Shown here: positions 25,132-33,068 of the stretch, in pieces
Layout: each line of letters begins with the position of its first letter
Position numbering within the stretch: the first letter of the stretch is position 1
DNA from: a virus
Virus record (IMG/VR): IMGVR_UViG_3300033149_004116
Span: 36,023 to 100,022 of that record
Strand: one strand, 5' to 3'
DNA length: 64,000 bases
Translations under genes and position numbers: made by a program
The notes under the pieces: model-generated
Database searches by the model: none
What the model was told of the DNA's origin: nothing
The model's input: the letters and a program-made list of their open reading frames with translations, nothing else

Positions 25132-26291
25132 ATATCATTCCTCAAATCAAGTTCATAATACAATTTGGTAAAATCATCTCCCGCTCTTCTGGAATCAAAA
25201 TTTCTTCTGACATAATCGTATCCTTCCTTTGCCATTTTATATCTTTTTTTGGGCAATAATAACATATCTACAATCTTCTCTGCAAGTTCTACGTGATTTC
25301 TTGGTTCAAACATTTCTCCACCATATTTTAAAAGTTCTGGAATTGAACCCGTTCTCGAACAAATTACAGGCGTTCCGCACGCTAAAGCTTCGAGCCATAT
25401 GAGACCAACAGTTTCCTCCCATATCGAGGGAAAAACTACAATTGCAGATTCATTATAAGTTCCCCTGAGACTTTCTGGTGGCATACGTTCTACAAAGTGA
25501 ACATTCATTAAATTTAAACTTTTCGCTAGATTAACTACCAAATCCAAACTTCTATAATCGCCCTGAGCCACTAGATGTGCCATAGGAAGTCTCTTATTAA
25601 CCATCTTCCACGCTTTAAGCAAAACTTGAATGCCTTTGTGAGCAATATAATTTCCCGCAAAAAATACCTGCCAAGGATTTTTATTAACATTTTTCATTAT
25701 ATTAAAAAATTCCAAATCAATCCAAGGTTTAATAATTTTCCATTTCCCAACCAATAAATTGTTGTCCTCGAATATCTTGATGTGTCGTTCTGATGGGACG
25801 ATTCCAGCATCACATTTGTTAATTATTTCTCTTTGTCTTCTCGTCATCTCATAATTATATCTTCCAACACATTTTATACACTTGTCAGCATTAATCTTAT
25901 AGCACGCGTCATAATCCATTGCTTGCCATACTCTTATCATAAATCTTTGTGGGCAAAGTGTCCAAAAATCGTGAAAGACCCATACTGTAGGAATTCCCAT
26001 TTTCTGGGCTTCCTCAATCCCCCTCGTTCCGATAAATTGGTTGTTATGGAGTTGGACAACATTTATATCAAAATCTTCTATTATCTTCCTCGTTAGAGGT
26101 TTTATTTTTCCCTTTTCTACCTGCCATAGATGTAATTTTCCATCTCCTCTCAATTCGTGTTTGGGGTGTCCAACAAACATAAAGTGAATGGAGTTTATAT
26201 CATTTCTCTTAACTAATGCATCCAATAATCCTCTAATCCGATTTTCAGCGCCTCCCGCCGTCAAAAATGGGTTTTGAAGCAACACATTCAA
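25128..26291 (-). CDS. GT4-family glycosyltransferase
   Basis: This 387-residue enzyme is a typical GT4 member: FLTAGGAENRIRGLLDALVK at the N-terminus, VVQLHNNQFIG and VWVFHDFWTLCPQ in the acceptor domain, KPWIDLEFF at the hinge, FFAGNYIAHKGIQVLLKAW in the second domain, and the donor motif EETVGLIWLEALACGTPVIC. A cysteine cluster (CYKINADKCIKCVGRY, about residues 130-145) may bind zinc, as in several polysaccharide GT4 enzymes. It overlaps both neighbours by 4 bases. Confidence 0.94.
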   Translation of the reverse strand: MNVLLQNPFLTAGGAENRIRGLLDALVKRNDINSIHFMFVGHPKHELRGDGKLHLWQVEKGKIKPLTRKIIEDFDINVVQLHNNQFIGTRGIEEAQKMGIPTVWVFHDFWTLCPQRFMIRVWQAMDYDACYKINADKCIKCVGRYNYEMTRRQREIINKCDAGIVPSERHIKIFEDNNLLVGKWKIIKPWIDLEFFNIMKNVNKNPWQVFFAGNYIAHKGIQVLLKAWKMVNKRLPMAHLVAQGDYRSLDLVVNLAKSLNLMNVHFVERMPPESLRGTYNESAIVVFPSIWEETVGLIWLEALACGTPVICSRTGSIPELLKYGGEMFEPRNHVELAEKIVDMLLLPKKRYKMAKEGYDYVRRNFDSRRAGDDFTKLYYELDLRNDI

Positions 26292-26542
26292 GACTTATCG
26301 CCCCATTTGTTTTTCCTCACCAATAACATTTTCAAACAATTGGCTAAGTCTTCCATTGCAGGTCTTTGATATTCCGTCACCAATTCGTATTCCTCAAAAT
26401 ATTTTTTGAAGTCCTCGTCATTCACATCATCAGGAAAGAGATCAAGCAAAAACGTCAACGATAAAACGTCAACTTTTGATTGCATGAAGACCATCGTTAT
26501 GTCAATCAAATCTGACATTTTCACACTTACTTCTCTACTCAA
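26288..26542 (-). CDS. Hypothetical acidic 84-residue protein
   Basis: I do not recognise this protein. It is acidic and helical (MSDLIDITMVFMQSKVDVLS, then DFKKYFEEYELVTEYQRPAM). It overlaps the upstream glycosyltransferase by 8 bases and the downstream one by 4, so translation is coupled. It may be a small partner of these enzymes. Confidence 0.55.
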   Translation of the reverse strand: MSREVSVKMSDLIDITMVFMQSKVDVLSLTFLLDLFPDDVNDEDFKKYFEEYELVTEYQRPAMEDLANCLKMLLVRKNKWGDKS

Positions 26543-27704
26543 TACGATCCCTCAAATATTCGTCAAATTGTTTAACAATAATGTTTATATCATATACTTC
26601 TCTCGCTCTTTTTACTCCTCTCTCGGACATTGCCTTCTTCTCGTCTGGATTTTCTATCAACCATTTCATTTGTTCATAAGCATGATCAACATCGGCTAAT
26701 GCTCTATCAACTCCCGCGCTTCCAGTTTCAAACGTTTCAACCTTGACGGGGAGTCCACAAGTCCAATTCCCAAGTATTTCTTTCGAAGTTGTATATGTCG
26801 TTGCAACGTTAGCACAGCCACACGAGAGAGATTCGGTTAAAGTTAGCCCCCACCCCTCCCCGCCAGTTAAGTAACAAAATATATCTATACAGTTATAGAC
26901 CTCCGCTAATGTTTCCTCAGAAACTCCATACATAAAATTTGCCATCATATCGGGCGAGGGGAATATAACATCTTTCCCTTCCTGCAAGCCAAATCTCTTG
27001 ACTATAAAAGATAAATCCCATCCCTCCTTGTCAACTTTATCCATCCATAGAAGAAGAACAGTATTTGGATAATCTTTATGAAGTTTGACGAATGATTTGA
27101 TAGTTCTGGGGATTTTCTTTCGAGTTTGGTTTCGATCCACCCGTCCAATTACAATTTTGGATGGGGGTATTCCAAGTTTCTGTCTCATTTCTCCAATAGT
27201 TTGCTCATCCAAAGGTTTAAAGATATTTGTCTTGACTCCATGAGGAATTTGATCGGTTTGTATTCCCTCCGCTTTAATCAAGTCCGCGCCGTATTTTGAA
27301 ATACACACCTTATAATCCACTCTTTTCAATATCTCTTTTATTTGATCTGTTACTGGATATCCATCGATAGGAAACCAATACAACCAAGGGACGGGAATCT
27401 CTGTTTTATATAAATAAGAGATCATCCAGAAATCAGCAAGCGTTATCAGAACATCTGGATTTTCCTTTGGAAGCCAATATTTGATTGCTCTCTCCCCGAA
27501 TCTGTCTCCATAAATATTTGGAAGAATCCTATAACCCAAGACATCCTTATGAAAGGAGGCAACCATTTCCTGACCAAAGGATTGCCATCCTATGTGAGCA
27601 ACATCATGTCCAACTTTATGAAGATATGTATCCAAATTTCTTAATGCAGTTCCAAAGCCAGATATGGTGTGTGATGATTGGTGTCCAAGAAGGGGATTCC
27701 TTAC
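26535..27704 (-). CDS. GT4-family glycosyltransferase interrupted near its 5' end
   Basis: The body is a good GT4 enzyme: VGHDVAHIGWQSFGQEM, IPHGVKTNIFKPL, GRVDRNQTRKKIPRTI and the donor region TGGEGWGLTLTESLSCGCAN. Its N-terminus is abnormal. The first non-ATG start is a TTG at 27635, but in-frame coding continues upstream as GHQSSHTISGFGTALRNLDT, which is the glycine-rich acceptor loop expected near residues 12-25. That reading meets TAA at 27705, directly after a short MKILTMGDI reading (ATG 27734). A closely similar start, MKILTLGD, begins the LAGLIDADG gene upstream. The gene therefore looks split by a mobile element, or needs splicing, readthrough or an internal start. Confidence 0.8.
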   Translation of the reverse strand, partial: VRNPLLGHQSSHTISGFGTALRNLDTYLHKVGHDVAHIGWQSFGQEMVASFHKDVLGYRILPNIYGDRFGERAIKYWLPKENPDVLITLADFWMISYLYKTEIPVPWLYWFPIDGYPVTDQIKEILKRVDYKVCISKYGADLIKAEGIQTDQIPHGVKTNIFKPLDEQTIGEMRQKLGIPPSKIVIGRVDRNQTRKKIPRTIKSFVKLHKDYPNTVLLLWMDKVDKEGWDLSFIVKRFGLQEGKDVIFPSPDMMANFMYGVSEETLAEVYNCIDIFCYLTGGEGWGLTLTESLSCGCANVATTYTTSKEILGNWTCGLPVKVETFETGSAGVDRALADVDHAYEQMKWLIENPDEKKAMSERGVKRAREVYDINIIVKQFDEYLRDRIE

Positions 27705-27730
27705 TTAGATATCACCCATCGTTAATATCT

Positions 27731-28522
27731 TCATTTTTTCACCTTATCCCTCCTATATTGTCTTCTATTCCAATATCCCTTTTCTTTTAATTTCATATAT
27801 TTTTTCCACTTCCTCTCTCCATATATTGTAGCATCATTATATATCCAATCTAGTAGTTTTCTTGCTTCTCTAGTTGCATATTTTATTTTATAAACACCTA
27901 TTTGTTTGTGACACGTTTTCAATCTTAATCCCAACAATTTGTTTATCATCGCTGAAATCCACGTTAAAAATTCTTTAGTTCCTATAATTTCTACTATCGT
28001 CCTATTTTGAACGTCATAAACTCCACCATCCCCATCAAAAACTCCTCGAAAGAAGTGCTTAAACATATTATTTGGAACGTCAATAATTCCTTGAGTTGAT
28101 GTTTTTCTCGGATGGACTCCTAGTTTTTCTAAGTCCTTATACATTTTAACGCTACCAATAGACAAGCGATAATAGAAATCTCCTAGTGTGTTTTTTGATT
28201 GTTTTGCATATTTTATCGGATGTTCTGAATCCATAGCCTTCCTTATTTTTTCTAAAATGTCTTTGTCAACAATATTTATTTGAATTTTTCGTCCCTCAAC
28301 TAAACATCCATCTGCTACTATAAATCCCAAACAATAGTAAGTGGACTCGGAAGACTTTTTAAAGAAGTCTTCATTTATAGCATATTTTCTATTATGGTGT
28401 GTCATTAACATACTATTTGTTTTAGTCTTATATAAATGTTTCCTTATCCACGTTTCTTGTTGAGTCAAAACGTTTCGAGAAGAGTTATCTTGCGAACTAT
28501 CACCAAGGGTTAAAATCTTCAT
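27731..28522 (-). CDS. LAGLIDADG homing endonuclease
   Basis: This 263-residue protein has two LAGLIDADG helices: YYCLGFIVADGCLVEG (about residue 62-77) and FFRGVFDGDGGVYDV (about 155-169), each followed by the expected strand pattern. This is a single-chain monomeric enzyme that cuts a long asymmetric site. The first about 40 residues look foreign to the fold. The segment MKILTLGD is nearly the same as the start of the interrupted glycosyltransferase downstream, and the true endonuclease may begin at MTHHNRKYAINEDFF. AGGAGG and GGTGA near its 3' end serve the downstream restart at 27734. It is probably an intron-borne or invading free-standing homing gene. Confidence 0.92.
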   Translation of the reverse strand: MKILTLGDSSQDNSSRNVLTQQETWIRKHLYKTKTNSMLMTHHNRKYAINEDFFKKSSESTYYCLGFIVADGCLVEGRKIQINIVDKDILEKIRKAMDSEHPIKYAKQSKNTLGDFYYRLSIGSVKMYKDLEKLGVHPRKTSTQGIIDVPNNMFKHFFRGVFDGDGGVYDVQNRTIVEIIGTKEFLTWISAMINKLLGLRLKTCHKQIGVYKIKYATREARKLLDWIYNDATIYGERKWKKYMKLKEKGYWNRRQYRRDKVKK

Positions 28523-28575
28523 GTATTTTCTTATAATTAAAAGGAGAACTTATATAAAAAGATATTGGTTTTTAA

Positions 28576-28791
28576 TTATTTAATTTGATAATCTCTGCTC
28601 CATAATCTCTTTATTATGCCCTCCCTCAAACAAATATTTAAATGTTTTCTAACTGTTGATCTGTTTCTCCCGCTCTCCTCAACAACTCTATTAATATTGA
28701 TTTTTCCGCTTGGATAACTATTTTTAAATGCTAATATTAAAATTCTTCTAGTTTCATCTTTTAGTTTCATTATTTTTTTTCGATTGCTCAT
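28576..28791 (-). CDS. Winged-helix DNA-binding protein
   Basis: This 71-residue protein is a small helix-turn-helix: RRILILAFKNSYPSGKININ, RVVEESGRNRSTVRKHLNIC (recognition region) and a wing ending LREGIIKRLWSRDYQIK. It starts inside the JAMM protease gene (38-base overlap) and may start at the second methionine. It is likely a local transcriptional regulator. Confidence 0.75.
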   Translation of the reverse strand: MSNRKKIMKLKDETRRILILAFKNSYPSGKININRVVEESGRNRSTVRKHLNICLREGIIKRLWSRDYQIK

Positions 28792-29296
28792 CCAACTCTA
28801 TTTTGCCTAAAAAATTAACAATGGGGATTCCTAAATAAAATTTTTCACCAACAAAATGAGGAGTAAAAATTGCCTCTTCTGGTTGTTTTAAATAAACAAT
28901 CTCTCTATTTTGAGAGTTTCTAGCAGCTATAAAAGTATGTTGTCCCATTTTATGATGAATTACCCATATCCACAAATCGGAGCAGGCATCTATATCTCTC
29001 ACAGAGGGAATGGTTCCATTTGGATGGCTATGAAATTTTCCTTGTTTATATAAACCAATACTGGAAGCATAAAGATTACACCAATATCCGCCCCAAGAAT
29101 GTTCTCTATACGTTCTATATTTTTTATTTCCCTCTTCTACATTTGGAACAGGGAAAATGTCTCTAATAATTGTATCTTCAAGATATTTATATCCTAAAAG
29201 ATATCCTCCCACCTCTTCTGGATGTTTCGCATCACACAAAGTTTCAAGTTTTAGTTTTGCCTTAGAATCTAGTAATATTTTTTCCATAAACATCAT
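28754..29296 (-). CDS. JAB/MPN (JAMM-type) metalloprotease-like protein
   Basis: Residues 25-105 carry a JAMM-type zinc site: the glutamate in HPEEVGGYLLG (E27/E28) and KFHSHPNGTIPSVRDIDAC with H89-x-H91, S98 and D101. The spacing after H91 is six rather than the usual seven residues. JAMM enzymes remove ubiquitin-like proteins, and phages use the fold in tail assembly (protein K), but this gene lies far from the tail module, beside a winged-helix gene. No ubiquitin-like partner is recognisable in the window. It could process a host or viral protein or act in defence evasion; both are inferences. Confidence 0.8.
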   Translation of the reverse strand: MMFMEKILLDSKAKLKLETLCDAKHPEEVGGYLLGYKYLEDTIIRDIFPVPNVEEGNKKYRTYREHSWGGYWCNLYASSIGLYKQGKFHSHPNGTIPSVRDIDACSDLWIWVIHHKMGQHTFIAARNSQNREIVYLKQPEEAIFTPHFVGEKFYLGIPIVNFLGKIELDEQSKKNNETKR

Positions 29297-29319
29297 TTCT
29301 TCAAACCAGTATAAAAATC

Positions 29320-29904
29320 TTATGATATGTCTTCAATCGGAGTTTCAATATAAATTTTATAAAAGTTCTTGGGGGGAGCAAAATTGTGTTCTCTCGCCTC
29401 AGTTGCAATATGCCGAGCTATAGCGGGCATAGTTATCCTTTTATCGCTCCAATTTTCTATTCCTACTTGATCTAGAGCGTGTTGTAATGCTCGCATAATT
29501 CGTTCTTTGGGCATAGGAGGATATTGAGGTCTAACCTCCTTTCTAGGAAGTCTGGGAAGTTTTGGAAGATCGATCTTCTCTTTCGCAAATATCTGATGTT
29601 TATAATTTTTTAGAACTACTCCTTCCCTTCGATGGCGACGACACCAAGTTAACGATTTCTGAATTCGTTCATTTAATTCTTCTAATGATGCTGGTATAAA
29701 TCTATCAATAACTCTGACTATAGGTATTTTAAATTGATATGCTCTTTGATATACATACTCGTATGGTAAAAATCTTTCAGCATTTACGTCATATATGTCG
29801 AAAATTATCCAATGAATATTTGAAATTGCTGATTCTATTCTAGTTGGCGATCCGCTTCTTTTTTTAATGTGATAACTTCCACATTTAGGACATTTTATTG
29901 TCAT
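29320..29904 (-). CDS. RNA ligase, C-terminal half (split gene)
   Basis: This 194-residue reading carries the back half of a nucleotidyltransferase-fold ligase: motif IIIa-like WIIFDIYD (residues 32-39), motif IV REGVVLKNY (about 92-100) and a motif V-like HQIFAKEK. Its start, IKCPKCGSYHIKKRSG, is the second cysteine knuckle of a zinc ribbon whose first knuckle (FICKDCRYKW) ends the reading at 30503. An HNH endonuclease gene sits exactly between. Its frame is closed by TAA 6 bases upstream of the ATG. The C-terminal 80 residues are a helical domain. The two halves may be spliced, or assemble as separate chains. Confidence 0.8.
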   Translation of the reverse strand: MTIKCPKCGSYHIKKRSGSPTRIESAISNIHWIIFDIYDVNAERFLPYEYVYQRAYQFKIPIVRVIDRFIPASLEELNERIQKSLTWCRRHRREGVVLKNYKHQIFAKEKIDLPKLPRLPRKEVRPQYPPMPKERIMRALQHALDQVGIENWSDKRITMPAIARHIATEAREHNFAPPKNFYKIYIETPIEDIS

Positions 29905-30464
29905 TTTTTCTTAATTCTCCATTTTCATATCTTTTTATCCATTGACAATTCATACATAATACTTGATATCCCTCTGGATAATTATTATCTTGTAACCAGC
30001 GATAAAAATGTCTTCCACCTTTTCTATTTTTTCCAAATAACTCTCTTCTATGATCTCCACCGCCTCCCTTGATATGATCTATTGAAAGAGTTCTTATATC
30101 GCTCATACCACATTGACGACAAACAGGTGTTGAGAGATGGGAATAATGAGATAAAACTTCATATTTTATTTTCTGACTCCATATCTTACTTCTTTCGTTG
30201 CTTGCCTTTATTAGTTTTATTCTGTTTTTCTCATAATACTCCTTTTGTTTTTGTCTTATTTTATCTTTATTCTCTTCTCTATATTTTTTATTATATATCC
30301 TCCTCCTCTCTCTGTTCTTGATATAATATTCATGTTTATATTTTTTTATACATTCTTTACACTCAGTTCGTCTATTCTTTTTTTCCCCTTTCTTTTCTTT
30401 CATAAAAATCTGAAACGGGTTTAATTTGATGACATATTCGACATTCGCGGAGTTCCATAATCAT
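29885..30464 (-). CDS. HNH homing endonuclease with an N-terminal frameshift
   Basis: From 30403 to 29885 the reading is a basic HNH enzyme: CKECIKKYKHEYYIKNRERR, then CRQCGMSDIRTLSIDHIKGG and GYQVLCMNCQWIKRYENG, with the HNH histidine, zinc cysteines and C-terminal Asn/His-like residues in order. Just upstream, another frame starting at ATG 30464 encodes MIMELRECRICHQIKPVSDF and stops at 30372. Together they make the normal N-terminal zinc finger (C-x2-C, then C-x2-C), separated by one frame change in a purine run (about 30374-30403). The gene is either recently damaged, affected by a homopolymer error, or frameshifted in translation. It lies inside the RNA ligase. Confidence 0.82.
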
Positions 30465-30502
30465 TATAGGTTCACTTCTAAAATATAAAGGTTTTGTTCA
30501 AC

Positions 30503-30853
30503 TCACCATTTATATCTACAATCTTTACATATGAAACGACCTTTCTTAAGCAACTCGCCATATAAAATGAATTTATTATCATAATTTAATTCATTCTTTA
30601 ATAATTCAATTGCTCTGGAATATTCTGGGGTTGATCTCAATCGAGCCCGAATGCTCTTATCAGCTTCTTTCATTCTCCTACTAGAGATTTGGGGGATTTC
30701 GTCCTCATCAAACCAAATTGATGTATTTTCTCCGTCGCGCTTAACAGTAAAAAGAACAACCTTTCCTAATAATTCTCTCCCCTCATTTCTCAATCTTTTA
30801 ACTGGTTCTAAATCGGGATATTTTTTCCAAATAGACATTACATTTTCCACCAA
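30503..30853 (-). CDS. RNA ligase, N-terminal half (split gene)
   Basis: This 116-residue reading has the ligase active site: LFTVKRDGENTSIWF, where K38 of the KxDG motif would be adenylated, and NKFILYGELL (motif III). It ends with the zinc knuckle FICKDCRYKW and a TGA. The remainder of the ligase (motifs IIIa-V) follows 600 bases downstream after an HNH gene. Overall it resembles the T4 Rnl2-type and archaeal RNA ligases, which repair nicked RNA in duplexes or tRNA. The start may be MSIWKKYPDL at 30838, coupled as TAATG to the upstream gene, rather than 30853. Confidence 0.8.
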   Translation of the reverse strand: MVENVMSIWKKYPDLEPVKRLRNEGRELLGKVVLFTVKRDGENTSIWFDEDEIPQISSRRMKEADKSIRARLRSTPEYSRAIELLKNELNYDNKFILYGELLKKGRFICKDCRYKW

Positions 30854-31047
30854 TCATTTGGAATATATATTTTAATTCCTCGCTTTTGCATAAATTCTAG
30901 TCGAATATAAAATGCCACATTTATCAAAGCAAGGTCTATTTCTTTAATCGCAAATCCTCTCCCTCTAATTTCAGAATTAAAAAATTTTATTAATTTTTCT
31001 GTGAGGAGGGCAACATTATCTTCTTTCATTTTTTTCACACACCTCAT
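30838..31047 (-). CDS. Hypothetical 69-residue protein
   Basis: I do not recognise this protein. It appears helical with a FFNSEIRGRGFAIKEIDLAL core and an aromatic end (IPNDWWKM). It overlaps the genes on both sides, in keeping with the compact early operon. An internal ATG (MKEDNVALLT) is an alternative start. Confidence 0.5.
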   Translation of the reverse strand: MRCVKKMKEDNVALLTEKLIKFFNSEIRGRGFAIKEIDLALINVAFYIRLEFMQKRGIKIYIPNDWWKM

Positions 31048-31297
31048 TCTGTTGCTTGAACTTCGCTCTCTGTTTGATTATTTCGGCAAAAAATGTGTTG
31101 ATATAATCCATCGCCGTCTCAAGATAGTGGTTTGGAACTTCTAATGGTTCCTCCTCACGATAGAGTCCCATCTTTTTTCTCCTTTCTACGTCGGTTTTCA
31201 AGATTTTCAAATAACCTTCCCAGCTTTCCACTTTCTTTATAAGTTCTAGGAGCGCATCAAATTTAACAATCACACTCGAATTATCATAAGTTTGCAA
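31016..31297 (-). CDS. Hypothetical 93-residue helical protein with unclear start
   Basis: The protein is helical and charged (FDALLELIKKVESWEGYLKI, then NHYLETAMDYINTFFAEIIK). The listed start is a TTG at 31297, but coding-like residues continue upstream in frame (KKERTFEELEDKYG) as far as the TGA that ends the preceding gene, with no ATG, GTG or TTG between. Either initiation is unusual, or the first codons are shifted by one base from the ATG at 31347. Function is unknown. Confidence 0.5.
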   Translation of the reverse strand: MQTYDNSSVIVKFDALLELIKKVESWEGYLKILKTDVERRKKMGLYREEEPLEVPNHYLETAMDYINTFFAEIIKQRAKFKQQNEVCEKNERR

Positions 31298-31345
31298 TCC
31301 ATACTTATCTTCAAGTTCTTCAAACGTTCTTTCTTTTTTACGTAT

Positions 31346-32278
31346 TCATCTCTCCTCCTCGACGACGCCCAAGACAGCATAAAGCTTCTCTTTCCATCTC
31401 AGTAATCGATCAAGTGATTTTCTCGTCAACCAAATCCAATCCATATTGAGAATCTCAACCAGTTCGGGCATGAGTTTCTTGATGGCTTCAAGACTGCGCT
31501 CAAGTTCAATTTTCTTCTTCATGGTCTTCTCAAGGAGAGGCGTGTCACTCCAATCTATACAATCCCAGTTTCGTGCTTTCTCCCATATCGGCTTAAGCTT
31601 CTCCCTTAACGCATCTATGTCGGCGCAAATTTCGCTTATTAGCTCATCAAAAGAATCATGGCTCTTCTGCTGACAGGGCTTTTCTGCATCTGGAACAACA
31701 ATCTTAGGCTTTCCTTTCTTTACTTTCGTTACTTCAAGTTCCACGTTGTATCGCTTTGGATTCATCCTAACATACACATTCTTTTCGATCTCCTCCTCGG
31801 CGGCTCCCAATATTCTCTTTAATTCGTCTAGGTCTTTCCCAGAACAACATAGATATTTCATCCCTGCCGTTTCACAAATCTCTACCCTTTCTGAAAACCA
31901 AGTCTTGACGGCTTCGAGGCGACTTTTGGCATTATAGGCGTCTAAAACTTCTTTATCATCAGCTCTGAGCCATTTGTTGAACCCATCCCACATCTCTTCC
32001 TTTCCACGCGTCCTTTTGAAGCATTCCCCGCACATCGTCATCGATGTCTCTGGATCGATGAACCCACCACATATCGGGCATCGTATCCGCAGGTCGAGAT
32101 CGTTTAAGGGGTTGTGGCTCTCCCGCTGCTTCGATAATAGATTGGGAGAATCTCTATCAGTGGCATGTTGGGTCGCGCGCGTTTCCGTCCTTACACTCGC
32201 GAGCTTTGACGACCCTATGCCTACAGCAGTTTCGGGTGCCGATATCCTCCCTTTCTTATTCTTTTCTTTCTCTTCCAT
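31346..32278 (-). CDS. Zinc-ribbon and coiled-coil protein
   Basis: I do not recognise this 310-residue protein as a family. Residues 66-90 hold a CPICGGFID-x-MCGEC zinc ribbon. Residues 90-150 are helical with a CC pair, and the C-terminal 100 residues form a long coiled coil with regular Trp (ARNWDCIDWSD, LNMDWIWLTRKSLDRLLRWK). Its GC content is well above that of its neighbours, hinting at recent acquisition. It lies downstream of the Cas4-like gene, overlapping it by 23 bases, and may be an accessory of DNA processing. Confidence 0.6.
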   Translation of the reverse strand: MEEKEKNKKGRISAPETAVGIGSSKLASVRTETRATQHATDRDSPNLLSKQRESHNPLNDLDLRIRCPICGGFIDPETSMTMCGECFKRTRGKEEMWDGFNKWLRADDKEVLDAYNAKSRLEAVKTWFSERVEICETAGMKYLCCSGKDLDELKRILGAAEEEIEKNVYVRMNPKRYNVELEVTKVKKGKPKIVVPDAEKPCQQKSHDSFDELISEICADIDALREKLKPIWEKARNWDCIDWSDTPLLEKTMKKKIELERSLEAIKKLMPELVEILNMDWIWLTRKSLDRLLRWKEKLYAVLGVVEEER

Positions 32279-33068
32279 TTATAAAATCCTCGTCTCTTAT
32301 TTCGTTAATAACACTCCACCTAGTTTCGAGATATTCTTGTTTTAAAAATTCAGTTGGATTGATATTTAGCATACATTGTTGAACAAATGGACAGTAACCC
32401 TTCACACACATCCATCTAACAGACATATCTCTTGGAGGCAAAGTTCTTGTATTTAAGTAAAGAGACAATTTAGAAGATCGTTCCAGCATCTCCTCCTTAA
32501 TGGCTTCTAATTCCCTAGCAAATAAATCTCCTATTCCAGCCATTATACTGGCATCATCCACATTAATATAGAGAATGCCTCCAACATCAACATTATAATT
32601 ATTTTCCTCTAAAAGAACACGATAATATTCGAGTTGTCTCAAATGATGTTCTCTAATTTTTACAACATATGCCCCCCGTTTTCTGTCATAATATGTAGGT
32701 ATGTTTCTGGTACTTTTTTTATCAAAAAACAATCCATTCTCATATTCATCTACGGTTCCATTTATTCCTCTCCAAGACAAAGATAGTTCGTGTTGTTTAC
32801 ACAGAGGCATTTTATGAAGTTCTATGCCAGTCCAAATTCTTATCGCGCCTTTAATATCTAAATTGAGGGGGGGCATTAAAGCATTATAATATCCCTTTCT
32901 CGCGCAAGGATAAATAATATCCGAAACGTGAACACCTTTAACTCTTCCTTCTCCAGATTCTTGAAGATATTGGAAGAGTCTTTCAAGAAATCTTTCTTCT
33001 ATTTTAGTTTCCATTTTTTGTTCAAAAAGAGGGGAACTATCTTTATTCGCCCAGCTCAAATAACTCAA
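32256..33068 (-). CDS. Cas4-like / RecB-family Fe-S exonuclease
   Basis: This 270-residue protein has the Cas4/RecB layout: an N-terminal cysteine in YPCARKGYYNAL, the histidine region WTGIELHKMPLCKQHE, the PD-(D/E)XK core INGTVDEYENGLFFDKKST, motif IV HHLRQLEYYRVLL, and three C-terminal cysteines in WMCVKGYCPFVQQCM. The four cysteines would hold a [4Fe-4S] cluster. Free-standing viral Cas4 enzymes act in DNA end processing and recombination, and may influence host CRISPR adaptation. No CRISPR array or other cas gene is present. It overlaps both neighbours within the replication block. Confidence 0.85.
   Translation of the reverse strand: MSYLSWANKDSSPLFEQKMETKIEERFLERLFQYLQESGEGRVKGVHVSDIIYPCARKGYYNALMPPLNLDIKGAIRIWTGIELHKMPLCKQHELSLSWRGINGTVDEYENGLFFDKKSTRNIPTYYDRKRGAYVVKIREHHLRQLEYYRVLLEENNYNVDVGGILYINVDDASIMAGIGDLFARELEAIKEEMLERSSKLSLYLNTRTLPPRDMSVRWMCVKGYCPFVQQCMLNINPTEFLKQEYLETRWSVINEIRDEDFINGRERKE

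Noticed and set aside
27731-28522. LAGLIDADG element as an intein
   Set aside because: The reading ends in a stop before the glycosyltransferase resumes, and no N-terminal Cys block or C-terminal HN-Cys/Ser splice motif is seen.
32256-33068. Cas4-like gene as part of a CRISPR system
   Set aside because: It lies with replication genes and no other cas gene or array is present. Free-standing viral Cas4 is well known.
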